Shown here in pieces: positions 51,732 to 59,932 of a stretch of 64,000 nt of DNA. Source of the DNA: Paenibacillus sp. FSL W8-0426 (lineage in GTDB: Bacteria; Bacillota; Bacilli; Paenibacillales; Paenibacillaceae). Every line of letters starts with the position of its first letter. The stretch's first letter is position 1. The stretch covers positions 5,996,501 through 6,060,500 of the forward strand of contig NZ_CP150203.1 of assembly GCF_037969725.1 (NCBI RefSeq), written 5' to 3'. A program made the position numbers and the translations under genes. Below the pieces are notes generated by a model. It saw only the letters and a program-made list of their open reading frames with translations. It did not search any database and was not told the origin of the DNA.

Positions 51732-53564
51732 TTACTCCACCGTTACGCTTTTCGCCAGGTTACGTGGTTTATCCACATCATGGCCCAGAGCGAGGGAAGC
51801 GTAGTAAGCCAGCAATTGCAGCACAACGACGGACAATGCCGGGTTCAGCAATGGCAGCGTCTTAGGAATCGCAAACGCTTGGTCTACGGATTTCAACAGC
51901 GTAGCCACATGCTCTTCGTACGTGATTGCCAGTACGTCAGCGCCGCGTGCTTTCACTTCTTTGATGTTGCTCACGGTTTTCTCCAGCACGTTCTCTTGCG
52001 TGGCCAAAGCAATCACAGGAATGCCTTCTTCGATCAACGCCAGCGTACCGTGTTTCAGCTCACCCGCAGCATACGCTTCGGAGTGAATGTAGGAGATCTC
52101 TTTCAGCTTCAAAGATCCCTCTTGCGCCACAGCGAAGTCCAGACCGCGACCGATGAAAAACAGGTGCTGGTGTTTGGAAATTTGCTCTGCATAATCCTTG
52201 ATGGAATCTGCTTTTGCCAGCATGGACTCGACTTGCTCAGGCAATGCTTGCATTGCAGCGAGTGTGTGCGCGATCTCTTCCGCTGTTTGCGTACCACGCA
52301 CTTGCGCCAGATACAATGCAAACAGGTTGAATGCGATCAACTGCGATGTGTATGCTTTTGTCGATGCTACGGCAATTTCCGGTCCTGCCAAAGTAGCAAT
52401 GACATCATTCGCATCACGCGCAATGGAGCTGCCCACTACGTTCGTGATGGCCAGTACGTGTGCACCATTGGCCTGTGCTTCACGCAGTGCAGCCAGCGTA
52501 TCCGCCGTTTCGCCGGATTGGCTCACCACGATCACCAGCGTATCTTTGCCCACGATTGGGGAACGATAGCGGTACTCGGAAGCTACATCGGTTTCTACCG
52601 GAATGCGCACCAATTGCTCGATTACGGTACGTCCCACGAGACCTGCATGGTATGCAGTTCCGCAAGCAATGATTTGAATGTTGCGAATATTTTTAATTTG
52701 TTCCTCGGTCATTTTCAACTCAGGGAACAATACTTTTTTGCCTTCGCTGTCGATGCGGCCCAGCATCGTATCACGGTATGCTTTTGGCTGCTCATGAATT
52801 TCTTTCAGCATGAAGTGCTCGAATCCGCCTTTTTCTGCGGTTACGGCATCCCAATCGACACGAATCATTTCCCGAGAAATAAAATTGCCTTCAATCGTCA
52901 TCAATTCGACAGCATCATGTGTCAAAACAGCCATCTCGCCATCGTTCAGGATGTATACATTGCGTGTATGCTCCAGAATCGCCGGGATATCCGAACCGAT
53001 AAAGTTCTCGCCTTCACCAATACCGATAATAAGCGGGCTCGCTTGACGCACGGCAACCAATTTATTCGGCTCATACTCCGTCAATACGCCCAGGGCAAAC
53101 GCACCGCGCATCAAAGTGATGACTTTTTGTACGGCTTTCACGATATCGCCTTCGTACTCACGTGCAATCAGGTGAGAAATAACCTCAGTATCCGTTTCGG
53201 AAGAGAACGTATGACCTTGAGCGATCAGTTCGTCTTTCAGCTCCAGGTAGTTCTCGATGATCCCGTTGTGTACAACGGAGAATTTTTGGCTCTCATCCGT
53301 GTGTGGATGGGAATTCTCATCCGATGGTTTACCGTGAGTTGCCCAACGTGTATGACCGATACCCGCATTCCCGACCAGCGGTGCGCCTTCCAGTTTCGCT
53401 TCAAGGTTCGCGAGACGGCCAAGCGCTTTGGTGATTTGCAGGCCTTCTGGCGTAAATACGGCGATCCCTGCGGAATCGTACCCGCGATACTCCAGCTTTT
53501 TCAGACCTTCGATCAATACCGATTGAGTGTTTTTGTTACCAATATATCCAACAATACCGCACAT
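51732..53564 (-). CDS. glmS: Glutamine--fructose-6-phosphate aminotransferase
   Basis: Makes glucosamine-6-phosphate from fructose-6-phosphate and glutamine, the first step to UDP-GlcNAc for peptidoglycan. It has 610 residues, the family length. The N-terminal nucleophile Cys2 (MCGIVGYIG) opens the glutaminase domain, which includes GIGHTRWATHG and VHNGIIENY. Two SIS isomerase domains follow (IIACGTAYHAG, VSQSGETADTLAALR; FIGRGLDFAVAQEG), and the C-terminus ends PRNLAKSVTVE, as expected. GGAGG sits nine bases before ATG 53564. A glmS ribozyme lies in its leader. Confidence 0.98.
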   Translation of the reverse strand: MCGIVGYIGNKNTQSVLIEGLKKLEYRGYDSAGIAVFTPEGLQITKALGRLANLEAKLEGAPLVGNAGIGHTRWATHGKPSDENSHPHTDESQKFSVVHNGIIENYLELKDELIAQGHTFSSETDTEVISHLIAREYEGDIVKAVQKVITLMRGAFALGVLTEYEPNKLVAVRQASPLIIGIGEGENFIGSDIPAILEHTRNVYILNDGEMAVLTHDAVELMTIEGNFISREMIRVDWDAVTAEKGGFEHFMLKEIHEQPKAYRDTMLGRIDSEGKKVLFPELKMTEEQIKNIRNIQIIACGTAYHAGLVGRTVIEQLVRIPVETDVASEYRYRSPIVGKDTLVIVVSQSGETADTLAALREAQANGAHVLAITNVVGSSIARDANDVIATLAGPEIAVASTKAYTSQLIAFNLFALYLAQVRGTQTAEEIAHTLAAMQALPEQVESMLAKADSIKDYAEQISKHQHLFFIGRGLDFAVAQEGSLKLKEISYIHSEAYAAGELKHGTLALIEEGIPVIALATQENVLEKTVSNIKEVKARGADVLAITYEEHVATLLKSVDQAFAIPKTLPLLNPALSVVVLQLLAYYASLALGHDVDKPRNLAKSVTVE

Positions 53565-53833
53565 AGTTTAGTTCCTCCGTTTATATATGAATGCAGGACG
53601 CATGAATGAGAAACGAGCCATCGCGGTACGAGGAAATGATGGAAATATTCTCCCGTAATCCTATGGAAAACGGTGATCTATTCAATTATCAATGATCTGA
53701 ACGGACCGATTCCGTTCATAGGTCATCCTTATCATCGTTCTGGATGAAATCATGAATGCACATCATTTCCCGTCCGCACACGAATCGTGTTCTCTGCGCA
53801 CATTCACTTGAATTTTTTGTTGATAATCCATGT
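53565..53833 (-). other. Long structured spacer between the glmS ribozyme and glmS
   Basis: About 270 bases of leader lie downstream of the ribozyme. It contains a perfect hairpin TGAACGGA-5-TCCGTTCA (53698-53718), and a nested structure with inner ACACGATTCGTGT and outer TGAATG / CATTCA arms (about 53753-53806). No coding frame is convincing. The structures may protect or destabilise the cleaved mRNA. Confidence 0.55.
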
Positions 53834-54040
53834 TGCACCTACCGGCGCGTTGTGTGGACAGTCACCCATCCATTTTCCGCAAATCCGGTTTACGGCTCTG
53901 GTGCATCACCGGGAGGTCCCCGCCGAACATTCCGAACACCTCCACCTCGTCAGCTTGATTGCCGTGAACGTTATCGATCCGCCTTACCAAAGACATCTCG
54001 CACAACGTTCTCCCCGCGCAATGGTTCAAGCTCTGGCGCT
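53834..54040 (-). ncRNA. glmS ribozyme riboswitch
   Basis: Self-cleaving riboswitch that uses glucosamine-6-phosphate as cofactor and lowers glmS expression. On the minus strand the 5' end reads AAGCGCCAGAG, cleavage being expected between A 54040 and G 54039. The P1 arms are AGCTTGA / TCAAGCT, followed by the conserved core TGACGAGGTGGAGG and TTCGGCGGGGACCTCCCGG. A P3 stem TGCACC / GGTGCA closes the accessory domain at 53834. The P1 arm is extended by an inner GAACGTT / AACGTTC pairing. All core blocks are in order, so the element should be functional. Confidence 0.93.
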
Positions 54041-54096
54041 TGTATAACTGTAACCTCACAACCCTCGCTTTCTGTGTCTGAATGACGACTCCACTC

Positions 54097-54125
54097 ATTA
54101 TATGCATGTCGGGTTCATTTTGCAA
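54097..54125 (-). promoter_or_regulatory. Sigma-A promoter of glmS
   Basis: Minus strand -35 TTGCAA (54120-54125), 17-base spacer, -10 TATAAT (54097-54102). Transcription should start about 50 bases before the ribozyme cleavage site, giving a leader of about 525 bases. A further inverted repeat (CCCGA-CTGG / CCAG-TCGGG, about 54181-54220) lies upstream and may end glmM transcription. Confidence 0.82.
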
Positions 54126-54276
54126 TGGAGCAAAGTACCTGTGACCATTTCATCAGATTTCTATCAGTTTTACCCACGGTCCCGACCTGGAAAACGGGCT
54201 ACCGACTCACCAGCTCGGGACGAAGGGTATATATCATATTTATGGAAATAACCCATAATAAGGCTGGATCAATGAC

Positions 54277-55617
54277 TTAAACCAGTTCTTTTTGCACAAC
54301 GTCCGCAATCTGCGATACGAATTGCTCCAGTTCCGCTTTGTCCGGGCCTTCCGCCATAACACGGATCAGGGACTCGGTACCGGAGGCCCGTACAAGCACG
54401 CGGCCATTGTCGCCAAGCTGTTTTTCCACAACGGCAATGGCTTCACCGATGGCGGCGTTGCCCTCGTACTTGGATTTATCCTTTACGCGAACGTTCACCA
54501 GTACTTGCGGGTATTGCTTCATCAGGGATTTCAGCTCGCTCAGCTTTTGGCCGGATGCTTTCAGGGTGTCCACCAATTGAATGGCTGTCAGCATGCCGTC
54601 TCCGGTCGTGTTGTAATCCAGGAAAATGACATGTCCGGACTGCTCTCCGCCAAGGTTATAGCCTCCGCGACGCATTTCTTCCATGACGTACCGGTCGCCT
54701 ACTGCCGTTTTCGCCGTTTTGAGCGACAGCTTCTCTGCTGCTTTGTAGAAACCGATGTTGCTCATCACCGTAGATACGATCGTGCTATCCTTAAGTTTGC
54801 CTGCACGGTTCATCGCATCCCCGCAAATGCACAGGATGAAGTCGCCGTCCACTTCGGCTCCCGTCTCATCAATGGCAATCAGACGATCCGCATCCCCGTC
54901 AAACGCCAGGCCCAGATCGGCTTGGTGTTTGATCACCTCTTGCTTGAGAGCTTCCGGATGGGTCGATCCGCATTGTTCGTTAATGTTCAGGCCGTTTGGC
55001 TCAGCGCCGATGGCAATGACTTCTGCACCTAGTTCGGCGAACAATTTGGGAGCCAGCTCGTAAGCTGCGCCATTCGCGCAGTCCAGTACGATTTTAAGCC
55101 CGGAGAACGATTCGCTCACCGTTGTTTTCAAGTAATCGAGATAGCGATAACGAGACTCCTCATCCACGGTCACCGTGCCCAAACCGGCACCTACAGGGCG
55201 TGGCAGCTCATCCTTTTCCGCATCCATCAATTCTTCAATCCGATTTTCCGTCTCATCAGACAGCTTGAAGCCATCTCCGCCGAAAAACTTGATGCCATTA
55301 TCCTCCACCGGATTGTGGGAGGCCGAGATCATCACCCCTGCATCGGCTTTCAGCAACCGCGTCAAATAGGCGACACCCGGTGTCGATACTACGCCAAGAC
55401 GAATCACATCCGCACCGATGGACAATAGTCCTGCAACCAAGGCAGATTCAAGCATAAGTCCGGAAATACGCGTATCCATGCCGATGACCACCTTGGGTCT
55501 CTCTACGCCGCCTGCAAGCACATAACCGCCGCATCGCCCGATGCTGTAAGCCAGTTCTGCTGTCAGCTCTTTATTGGCAACCCCTCTTACACCGTCTGTC
55601 CCAAAATATTTCCCCAT
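54277..55617 (-). CDS. glmM: Phosphoglucosamine mutase
   Basis: Converts glucosamine-6-phosphate to glucosamine-1-phosphate. It has 446 residues, the family length. The phosphoserine loop reads [14 protein letters not shown] with catalytic Ser100, the metal loop is [12 protein letters not shown], the sugar-binding loop [12 protein letters not shown], and the C-terminal phosphate loop [21 protein letters not shown] precedes ATG 55617. It follows cdaR after 76 bases with no terminator, as in B. subtilis, where GlmM also binds and restrains CdaA. Confidence 0.98.
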   Translation of the reverse strand: MGKYFGTDGVRGVANKELTAELAYSIGRCGGYVLAGGVERPKVVIGMDTRISGLMLESALVAGLLSIGADVIRLGVVSTPGVAYLTRLLKADAGVMISASHNPVEDNGIKFFGGDGFKLSDETENRIEELMDAEKDELPRPVGAGLGTVTVDEESRYRYLDYLKTTVSESFSGLKIVLDCANGAAYELAPKLFAELGAEVIAIGAEPNGLNINEQCGSTHPEALKQEVIKHQADLGLAFDGDADRLIAIDETGAEVDGDFILCICGDAMNRAGKLKDSTIVSTVMSNIGFYKAAEKLSLKTAKTAVGDRYVMEEMRRGGYNLGGEQSGHVIFLDYNTTGDGMLTAIQLVDTLKASGQKLSELKSLMKQYPQVLVNVRVKDKSKYEGNAAIGEAIAVVEKQLGDNGRVLVRASGTESLIRVMAEGPDKAELEQFVSQIADVVQKELV

Positions 55618-55693
55618 GATCTAACTCCTTCTGTTCGCATCATATCAAGACATCATCATTATTTTAAAATTCCTGTTCATTTGACCGAAAAAG

Positions 55694-57184
55694 TTACGGA
55701 TTCGAACCAGCGTCGTTTCCAAGGTTACTGCTCGTACCCGGGGTCGTAACACTTCCCTGGGTCTCCTGCTCCGGATTGTCCGTATTCGATTCAGGCTCCT
55801 CCTCCTCGGTAGCAGGGTCAGTCCCTCCGTTATTCTCTACCTCCGCTGGCGAAGGCTTAGGACCCAAGGTATCGCCCTCACCACCGGATGTTTGCCCATC
55901 CGGGGCTGCCGACGTTTCATCTGCCTTCTCGGTAAGCTGAACCGTGGCATGAAGAGTGCCGGACGAATCATCAAGCTTGGCAAAACGGGGCAGCTCTGCC
56001 TGCAGCTGCACATTGTGCGTGCCGCTGTCCAAACCTGTAAGGTCTGCCGTCAATTTGATATCGCCTTCCGACACGCCTTGCAGCATGCTTTCCGGTCCGC
56101 GCAGCGTAACGTCAAGCCCACCGCTTTTGGGTGTAACCAGGGTGCCTTCCAATCCTTCACCGATCCCTGCCAGCGTAATCGGAATGTTGGAAAACACCTT
56201 GGTGGTCTCCTCAGCTTCATTGTAAGGCGAGATCGTAACCTTGAGTTGAATCGAACTAGGCTCGATTTTCTCAAAACCGGAAGGCGGCGTCAAGTCCACG
56301 TTAACTGTGGAGGTACCTGCCTGATCAAACTGGGTGAGATCCAGGGTCACTTGGTCGTAGGACTGTATGCCCGCCAATGCCTGCTCGTTCCCATATACCA
56401 TGACTTCTTTCACGTTCGGCTCTACGCTGGACAACACCAAGTCCTCCGGCAGTTGGCCTGAATATGTGATTCTTAAGGGTATAGAAACATAGGGCTGATT
56501 GACCGGAATCCGTACATCCACCGTTTCCGGTGCAATCACTGCATTTTCAATCACTTTGCCTTCGGTATCATAGGCTTGAAGTTTAACTTTTTTCTGCACG
56601 ATGTCTTCTTTGGCATCCTTGATGCTTACGGTACCCTGAACTTTGGCCACAGCGTCCATTTGCCCCTCGGGTAACGTCACTTTAACCTGGCCGGAAGGCT
56701 CCACGACCGGAGTCCCGACGGTGTACCCTTCCGCGGCTTTCCCTTCCGGTACAATATTCACATCGAATGATTTCGTGCTCAGTTTCTCCACGTTCACCGT
56801 CACCATCGAAGGCTCCATGCTGACGACCTCAACGCCTGATGGCAGATCGGGCACGAGCGGCAGCGTGTTGGATCCGTCTTTCACGCCGCTCAGATCCACG
56901 AGCACTTTGTAGTCGTCGTTCGTGAATATGGACGTCAGTCTTGAACGTTGGCCCTTGATTTCTAAACGAACCTCATCGGTGCTTAACGACGTCAGCACAT
57001 ACGCGCTGCTATCCAGCCCGTAGGGCTGAATGGCTACCGTTCGCTCCACAACGTGGCTGCTCGTTCCCGTAGTGATCGTTGGCGTCGTAGGCACTTCGTC
57101 CAAATGAATCATGAACCAAAGCAGCAGGCTTACGGCCAAAGCAAGGACCTTGGCAAAATTGTTGTTATTGAACCATTTATCCAT
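55694..57184 (-). CDS. cdaR: CdaA regulatory protein (YbbR-domain)
   Basis: Membrane-anchored extracytoplasmic protein of 496 residues. A short N-terminal helix (FAKVLALAVSLLLWFMI) is followed by four YbbR-type beta domains and a low-complexity tail (about residues 425-496) rich in Glu, Pro, Thr and Gly. CdaR contacts the membrane cyclase CdaA and tunes c-di-AMP production. It overlaps cdaA by eight bases, so the two are translationally coupled. Confidence 0.95.
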   Translation of the reverse strand: MDKWFNNNNFAKVLALAVSLLLWFMIHLDEVPTTPTITTGTSSHVVERTVAIQPYGLDSSAYVLTSLSTDEVRLEIKGQRSRLTSIFTNDDYKVLVDLSGVKDGSNTLPLVPDLPSGVEVVSMEPSMVTVNVEKLSTKSFDVNIVPEGKAAEGYTVGTPVVEPSGQVKVTLPEGQMDAVAKVQGTVSIKDAKEDIVQKKVKLQAYDTEGKVIENAVIAPETVDVRIPVNQPYVSIPLRITYSGQLPEDLVLSSVEPNVKEVMVYGNEQALAGIQSYDQVTLDLTQFDQAGTSTVNVDLTPPSGFEKIEPSSIQLKVTISPYNEAEETTKVFSNIPITLAGIGEGLEGTLVTPKSGGLDVTLRGPESMLQGVSEGDIKLTADLTGLDSGTHNVQLQAELPRFAKLDDSSGTLHATVQLTEKADETSAAPDGQTSGGEGDTLGPKPSPAEVENNGGTDPATEEEEPESNTDNPEQETQGSVTTPGTSSNLGNDAGSNP

Positions 57185-58016
57185 TACGCCGTCCCTCCTT
57201 CCGTCTCAAGAGGAACGCCAGTCCCTTTTTCTTGGACAAATTGGAGGTTGGCCGAAGTTCTTCATACAGTTTGGCAATCAATGATTCTTCCTTGATGTCG
57301 CGCACGATCTGACCATTCATGGCCAAAGACACTTGCCCTGTCTCCTCGGAAACGATGAGGCATACCGCATCCGCTACCTCCGTAATGCCAATCGCCGCAC
57401 GATGGCGAGTTCCGAGTTCCTTGCTGATAAACGGATTTTCGGACAATGGCAGGTAACAGGCTGCGGCAGTGATTTGTTTGCCCTGAATAATGACCGCCCC
57501 ATCATGAAGCGGCGTATTCGGAATAAATATGTTGATCATCAGTTCAGAGCTGACCAAGGACTGCATTTGAATGCCTGATTCCGTATAATCGTTCAATCCG
57601 GTTTCACGCTCAAATACGACCAGAGCCCCGATTTTCCGGCGCGACAAATAGTTCACGGACTTAATGATCTCTCCAATAAGCACGGTTAACTCCTCGTCGC
57701 TGGCTGCGGTCGACCGGCCAAACAGTTTGCCCCGGCCCAACTGCTCCAAACCGCGGCGAAGCTCGGGCTGAAAGATGATAAAGACGGCAACGACGCCGAA
57801 CGTAAACATCTGATTCATCAGCCATTTCAACGTATACAGGTTCAGCCAAGTGCTCAACGCCCAGATCAGGACAAGAAACAAAATGCCCTTAAGAAGCTGG
57901 ACGGCCCGCGTACCCCGTACAAGCAAAATCAGTTTGTACATAATATAGGTAACGATTAATATATCGATAATGTCCTTGATGGACTCTTGCCAAGTCAAGT
58001 CAGCAAAATAGTTCAT
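57177..58016 (-). CDS. cdaA: Membrane diadenylate cyclase
   Basis: Makes c-di-AMP from two ATP. It has 279 residues with three N-terminal membrane helices (to about residue 85), then a DisA_N cyclase domain with Asp-Gly-Ala at 172-174 (PLHDGAVII) and Arg-His-Arg at 204-206 (GTRHRAAIG), both needed for catalysis. The frame is open to 58091, but GGGGGC six bases before ATG 58016 and the usual start MNYF favour 58016. A terminator lies between rsiW and this gene, so a separate promoter in 58017-58329 is likely; I found only weak candidates. Confidence 0.96.
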   Translation of the reverse strand: MNYFADLTWQESIKDIIDILIVTYIMYKLILLVRGTRAVQLLKGILFLVLIWALSTWLNLYTLKWLMNQMFTFGVVAVFIIFQPELRRGLEQLGRGKLFGRSTAASDEELTVLIGEIIKSVNYLSRRKIGALVVFERETGLNDYTESGIQMQSLVSSELMINIFIPNTPLHDGAVIIQGKQITAAACYLPLSENPFISKELGTRHRAAIGITEVADAVCLIVSEETGQVSLAMNGQIVRDIKEESLIAKLYEELRPTSNLSKKKGLAFLLRRKEGRRNG

Positions 58017-58329
58017 AACCCAGCCCCCGTTGTCCCAATGGTGAGTAAACCCTGCTCCGATATTTACCCCTTCAGGGATTTGTATGACCAAGATTCTCTT
58101 CGCAACCGGTATGTTCCCGATCGAAAAGAAAGCAAGAGAAACTCTATATGTAGTATTATGTTCTCTTTAGTATCTAGGTTATAACGTTAACGTTCATGTT
58201 GCAAGTTGCGTCGGTCTCAAACTGCACATATTACGCGAAATTCCCATAAATTTCATAGAAATTGACTCCGCAGCTCCTCATACGGAATCAGGAACCTGAC
58301 TTTGATATAAAATTCCTTCCTCATAACTA

Positions 58330-58366
58330 CAAAAAGGCACCCCCTAGTTATCGGAGGTACCTGCCT
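58330..58366 (-). terminator. Terminator of the sigW-rsiW unit
   Basis: Minus-strand stem AGGCAGGTACCTCC / GGGGGTGCCT (with bulges) followed by TTTTTG, 30 bases after the rsiW stop. It separates the sigma-factor unit from cdaA. Confidence 0.75.
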
Positions 58367-58395
58367 GGCATTTTACCATGAACGAATTTGCCGAC

Positions 58396-59010
58396 CTAGC
58401 GATAGGCCACTTCATTCACCATATTGGTTATTTTGTACCAGAACCAGTCGAGTGCTTGATCAATGCTTTTGACCTGACCGGAAATATGAGCCGTCGACGC
58501 CTGATACAGCTGTCCATCAATCACCGTCAGATTGCCATTCACTTCACCGTACACCTGGGCGGTTCCATTTTCTATTGTAAGATCGCCCGCAATTGACTTG
58601 CCTTCCGGAACAATAACCTTATTGCCTTCAATGACAATCTGGTCCAGATTCTTGCCTTTAACGACCATTTCGTTATTTTGATTCCAGAAACTCCAAGCGC
58701 TAAAGAGCATCACGACCAAAAAGAAGGCTGCCGCCGTCAGCGCAGGATGTCCTTTGATCCATTTGAACCATTTCTGCTGTCTTTTAGGCTGGGGCAGAGC
58801 GTTCATAATCCGATTGGTCAGCTCATCCGAGGCAGACGGCGAATAATGTTTCATGGCAAAGAGCAGCATTTCCGTCTGTTCCAACTCTTTAAAGCGCATG
58901 CGGCACTCTGAACAGGTGATAAGGTGACTTTTCAGTTCAACCTTCTGCGCCGGGGACAACGACTCATCCAAACATTCATGCATTAAAGAGACGGCCGAGT
59001 TGCAATCCAT
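58396..59010 (-). CDS. rsiW: Anti-sigma-W factor
   Basis: Membrane anti-sigma factor of 204 residues. The N-terminal cytosolic ZAS domain has the zinc motif His29-x3-Cys33-x2-Cys36 (KSHLITCSEC) with Cys3 as the further ligand. One membrane helix (ALTAAAFFLVVMLFSAWSFW) is followed by an extracytoplasmic part with VIVPEGKSIAGDLTIENGTA and a DWFWYK segment, both matching what I remember of B. subtilis RsiW. It should hold SigW until cleaved by PrsW/RasP-type proteases. AAAGGA sits eleven bases before ATG 59010. Confidence 0.95.
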   Translation of the reverse strand: MDCNSAVSLMHECLDESLSPAQKVELKSHLITCSECRMRFKELEQTEMLLFAMKHYSPSASDELTNRIMNALPQPKRQQKWFKWIKGHPALTAAAFFLVVMLFSAWSFWNQNNEMVVKGKNLDQIVIEGNKVIVPEGKSIAGDLTIENGTAQVYGEVNGNLTVIDGQLYQASTAHISGQVKSIDQALDWFWYKITNMVNEVAYR

Positions 59011-59141
59011 ATGAGAGCCAATCCTTTCTTCAATCACTTAGTCCATGCCCCTGTAAGAAGCAGGCATAAGACTTGCACACATTACATACGTATCCGATTC
59101 GGATATGTTTCAAAATAATTCGCCCAAAAAAATGCTGCGAA

Positions 59142-59708
59142 TTATAACTTGAATTCCAGTTTTTTACGCAAAAATTCCCGGCCCCGATGAACGCGCGTCT
59201 TGATCGTTGTTACGGGCATGCCGGTGACATCGCTGATTTCCTGCAGCGACAGGTCCTGTAAATATCTCAATACCATGACCGACTTGTACTTGGCCGGAAG
59301 ACTGTCAATCGCTTCGCGGATCAGTGTTTGTGTCTCGGAAAGCAGAGCTTCGCTCTCCGGCGTTCGATCATCGCTTGGGAGCATGGCATAGCCGTCGGTT
59401 CCCTCTTGATCATTCAATTCCGCATCCAAGGAAAACGACGGCTTCTTCCTGCGCAATCGGTCGATGCACAGATTGGTAGCTATACGATATATCCAGGTTG
59501 AGAACTTTTGGTTGGGATCATACTTTTCCATATTACGGAACACGCGCAAAAAGGTTTCTTGTACAACGTCTTCCGCTTCATGTCTATTGCTCAGCATGCG
59601 GTATGCCAAATGAAACAGTTTGTCCTTGTATAATTCTACGATTTCTGCAAAGGCCCGCTGGTCACCCTTAAGCACCAGCTTGACGAGCCTGTTCTCCAAA
59701 TTGTCCAC
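59142..59708 (-). CDS. sigW: ECF RNA polymerase sigma factor SigW
   Basis: Sigma-70 family ECF factor of 188 residues. Region 2 contains LYKDKLFHLAYRMLSNRHEA, DVVQETFLRVFRN and FSTWIYRIATNLCIDRLRR. Region 4 is LPAKYKSVMVLRYLQDLSLQ, EISDVTGMPVTTIKTRVHRG. GTG start with GGGGG seven bases upstream. It is followed by rsiW after 131 bases. Gene order matches the B. subtilis sigW locus, which handles cell-envelope stress. I did not find the SigW-type TGAAAC/CGTA promoter expected from autoregulation. Confidence 0.96.
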   Translation of the reverse strand: MDNLENRLVKLVLKGDQRAFAEIVELYKDKLFHLAYRMLSNRHEAEDVVQETFLRVFRNMEKYDPNQKFSTWIYRIATNLCIDRLRRKKPSFSLDAELNDQEGTDGYAMLPSDDRTPESEALLSETQTLIREAIDSLPAKYKSVMVLRYLQDLSLQEISDVTGMPVTTIKTRVHRGREFLRKKLEFKL

Positions 59709-59842
59709 CTATATTCCCCCAGACATGCTGATGGGTTTTCCGTCTTCTGATACCCGTCCACACTTGTAATTCACCAATCAAATCGTAAATCAACTTTGGT
59801 CAAAAATCAAGACTGTGTCCGCAATTATCCGCTAAAAACAGT

Positions 59843-59872
59843 AAAAAACGGGAACTCCCTAAGGAGTCCCGT
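59843..59872 (-). terminator. Terminator of ppc
   Basis: Minus-strand stem ACGGGACTCC / GGAGTTCCCGT with a TTAG loop, followed by TTTTTAC. It lies 60 bases after the ppc stop. Confidence 0.92.
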
Positions 59873-59932
59873 TTCCCCCTCCTTATGGAAAGGAAGGATT
59901 GAACCATTTATTAGATCATCGATATTTCCAAA

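Noticed and set aside
51780..53609. Plus-strand open frame of 609 codons antisense to glmS
   Set aside because: glmS is certain on the other strand. The mirror frame is an artefact of codon bias.
54181..54220. Inverted repeat CCCGACCTGG / CCAGCTCGGG as a glmM terminator
   Set aside because: No T run follows on the minus strand, so it was noted only with the glmS promoter.
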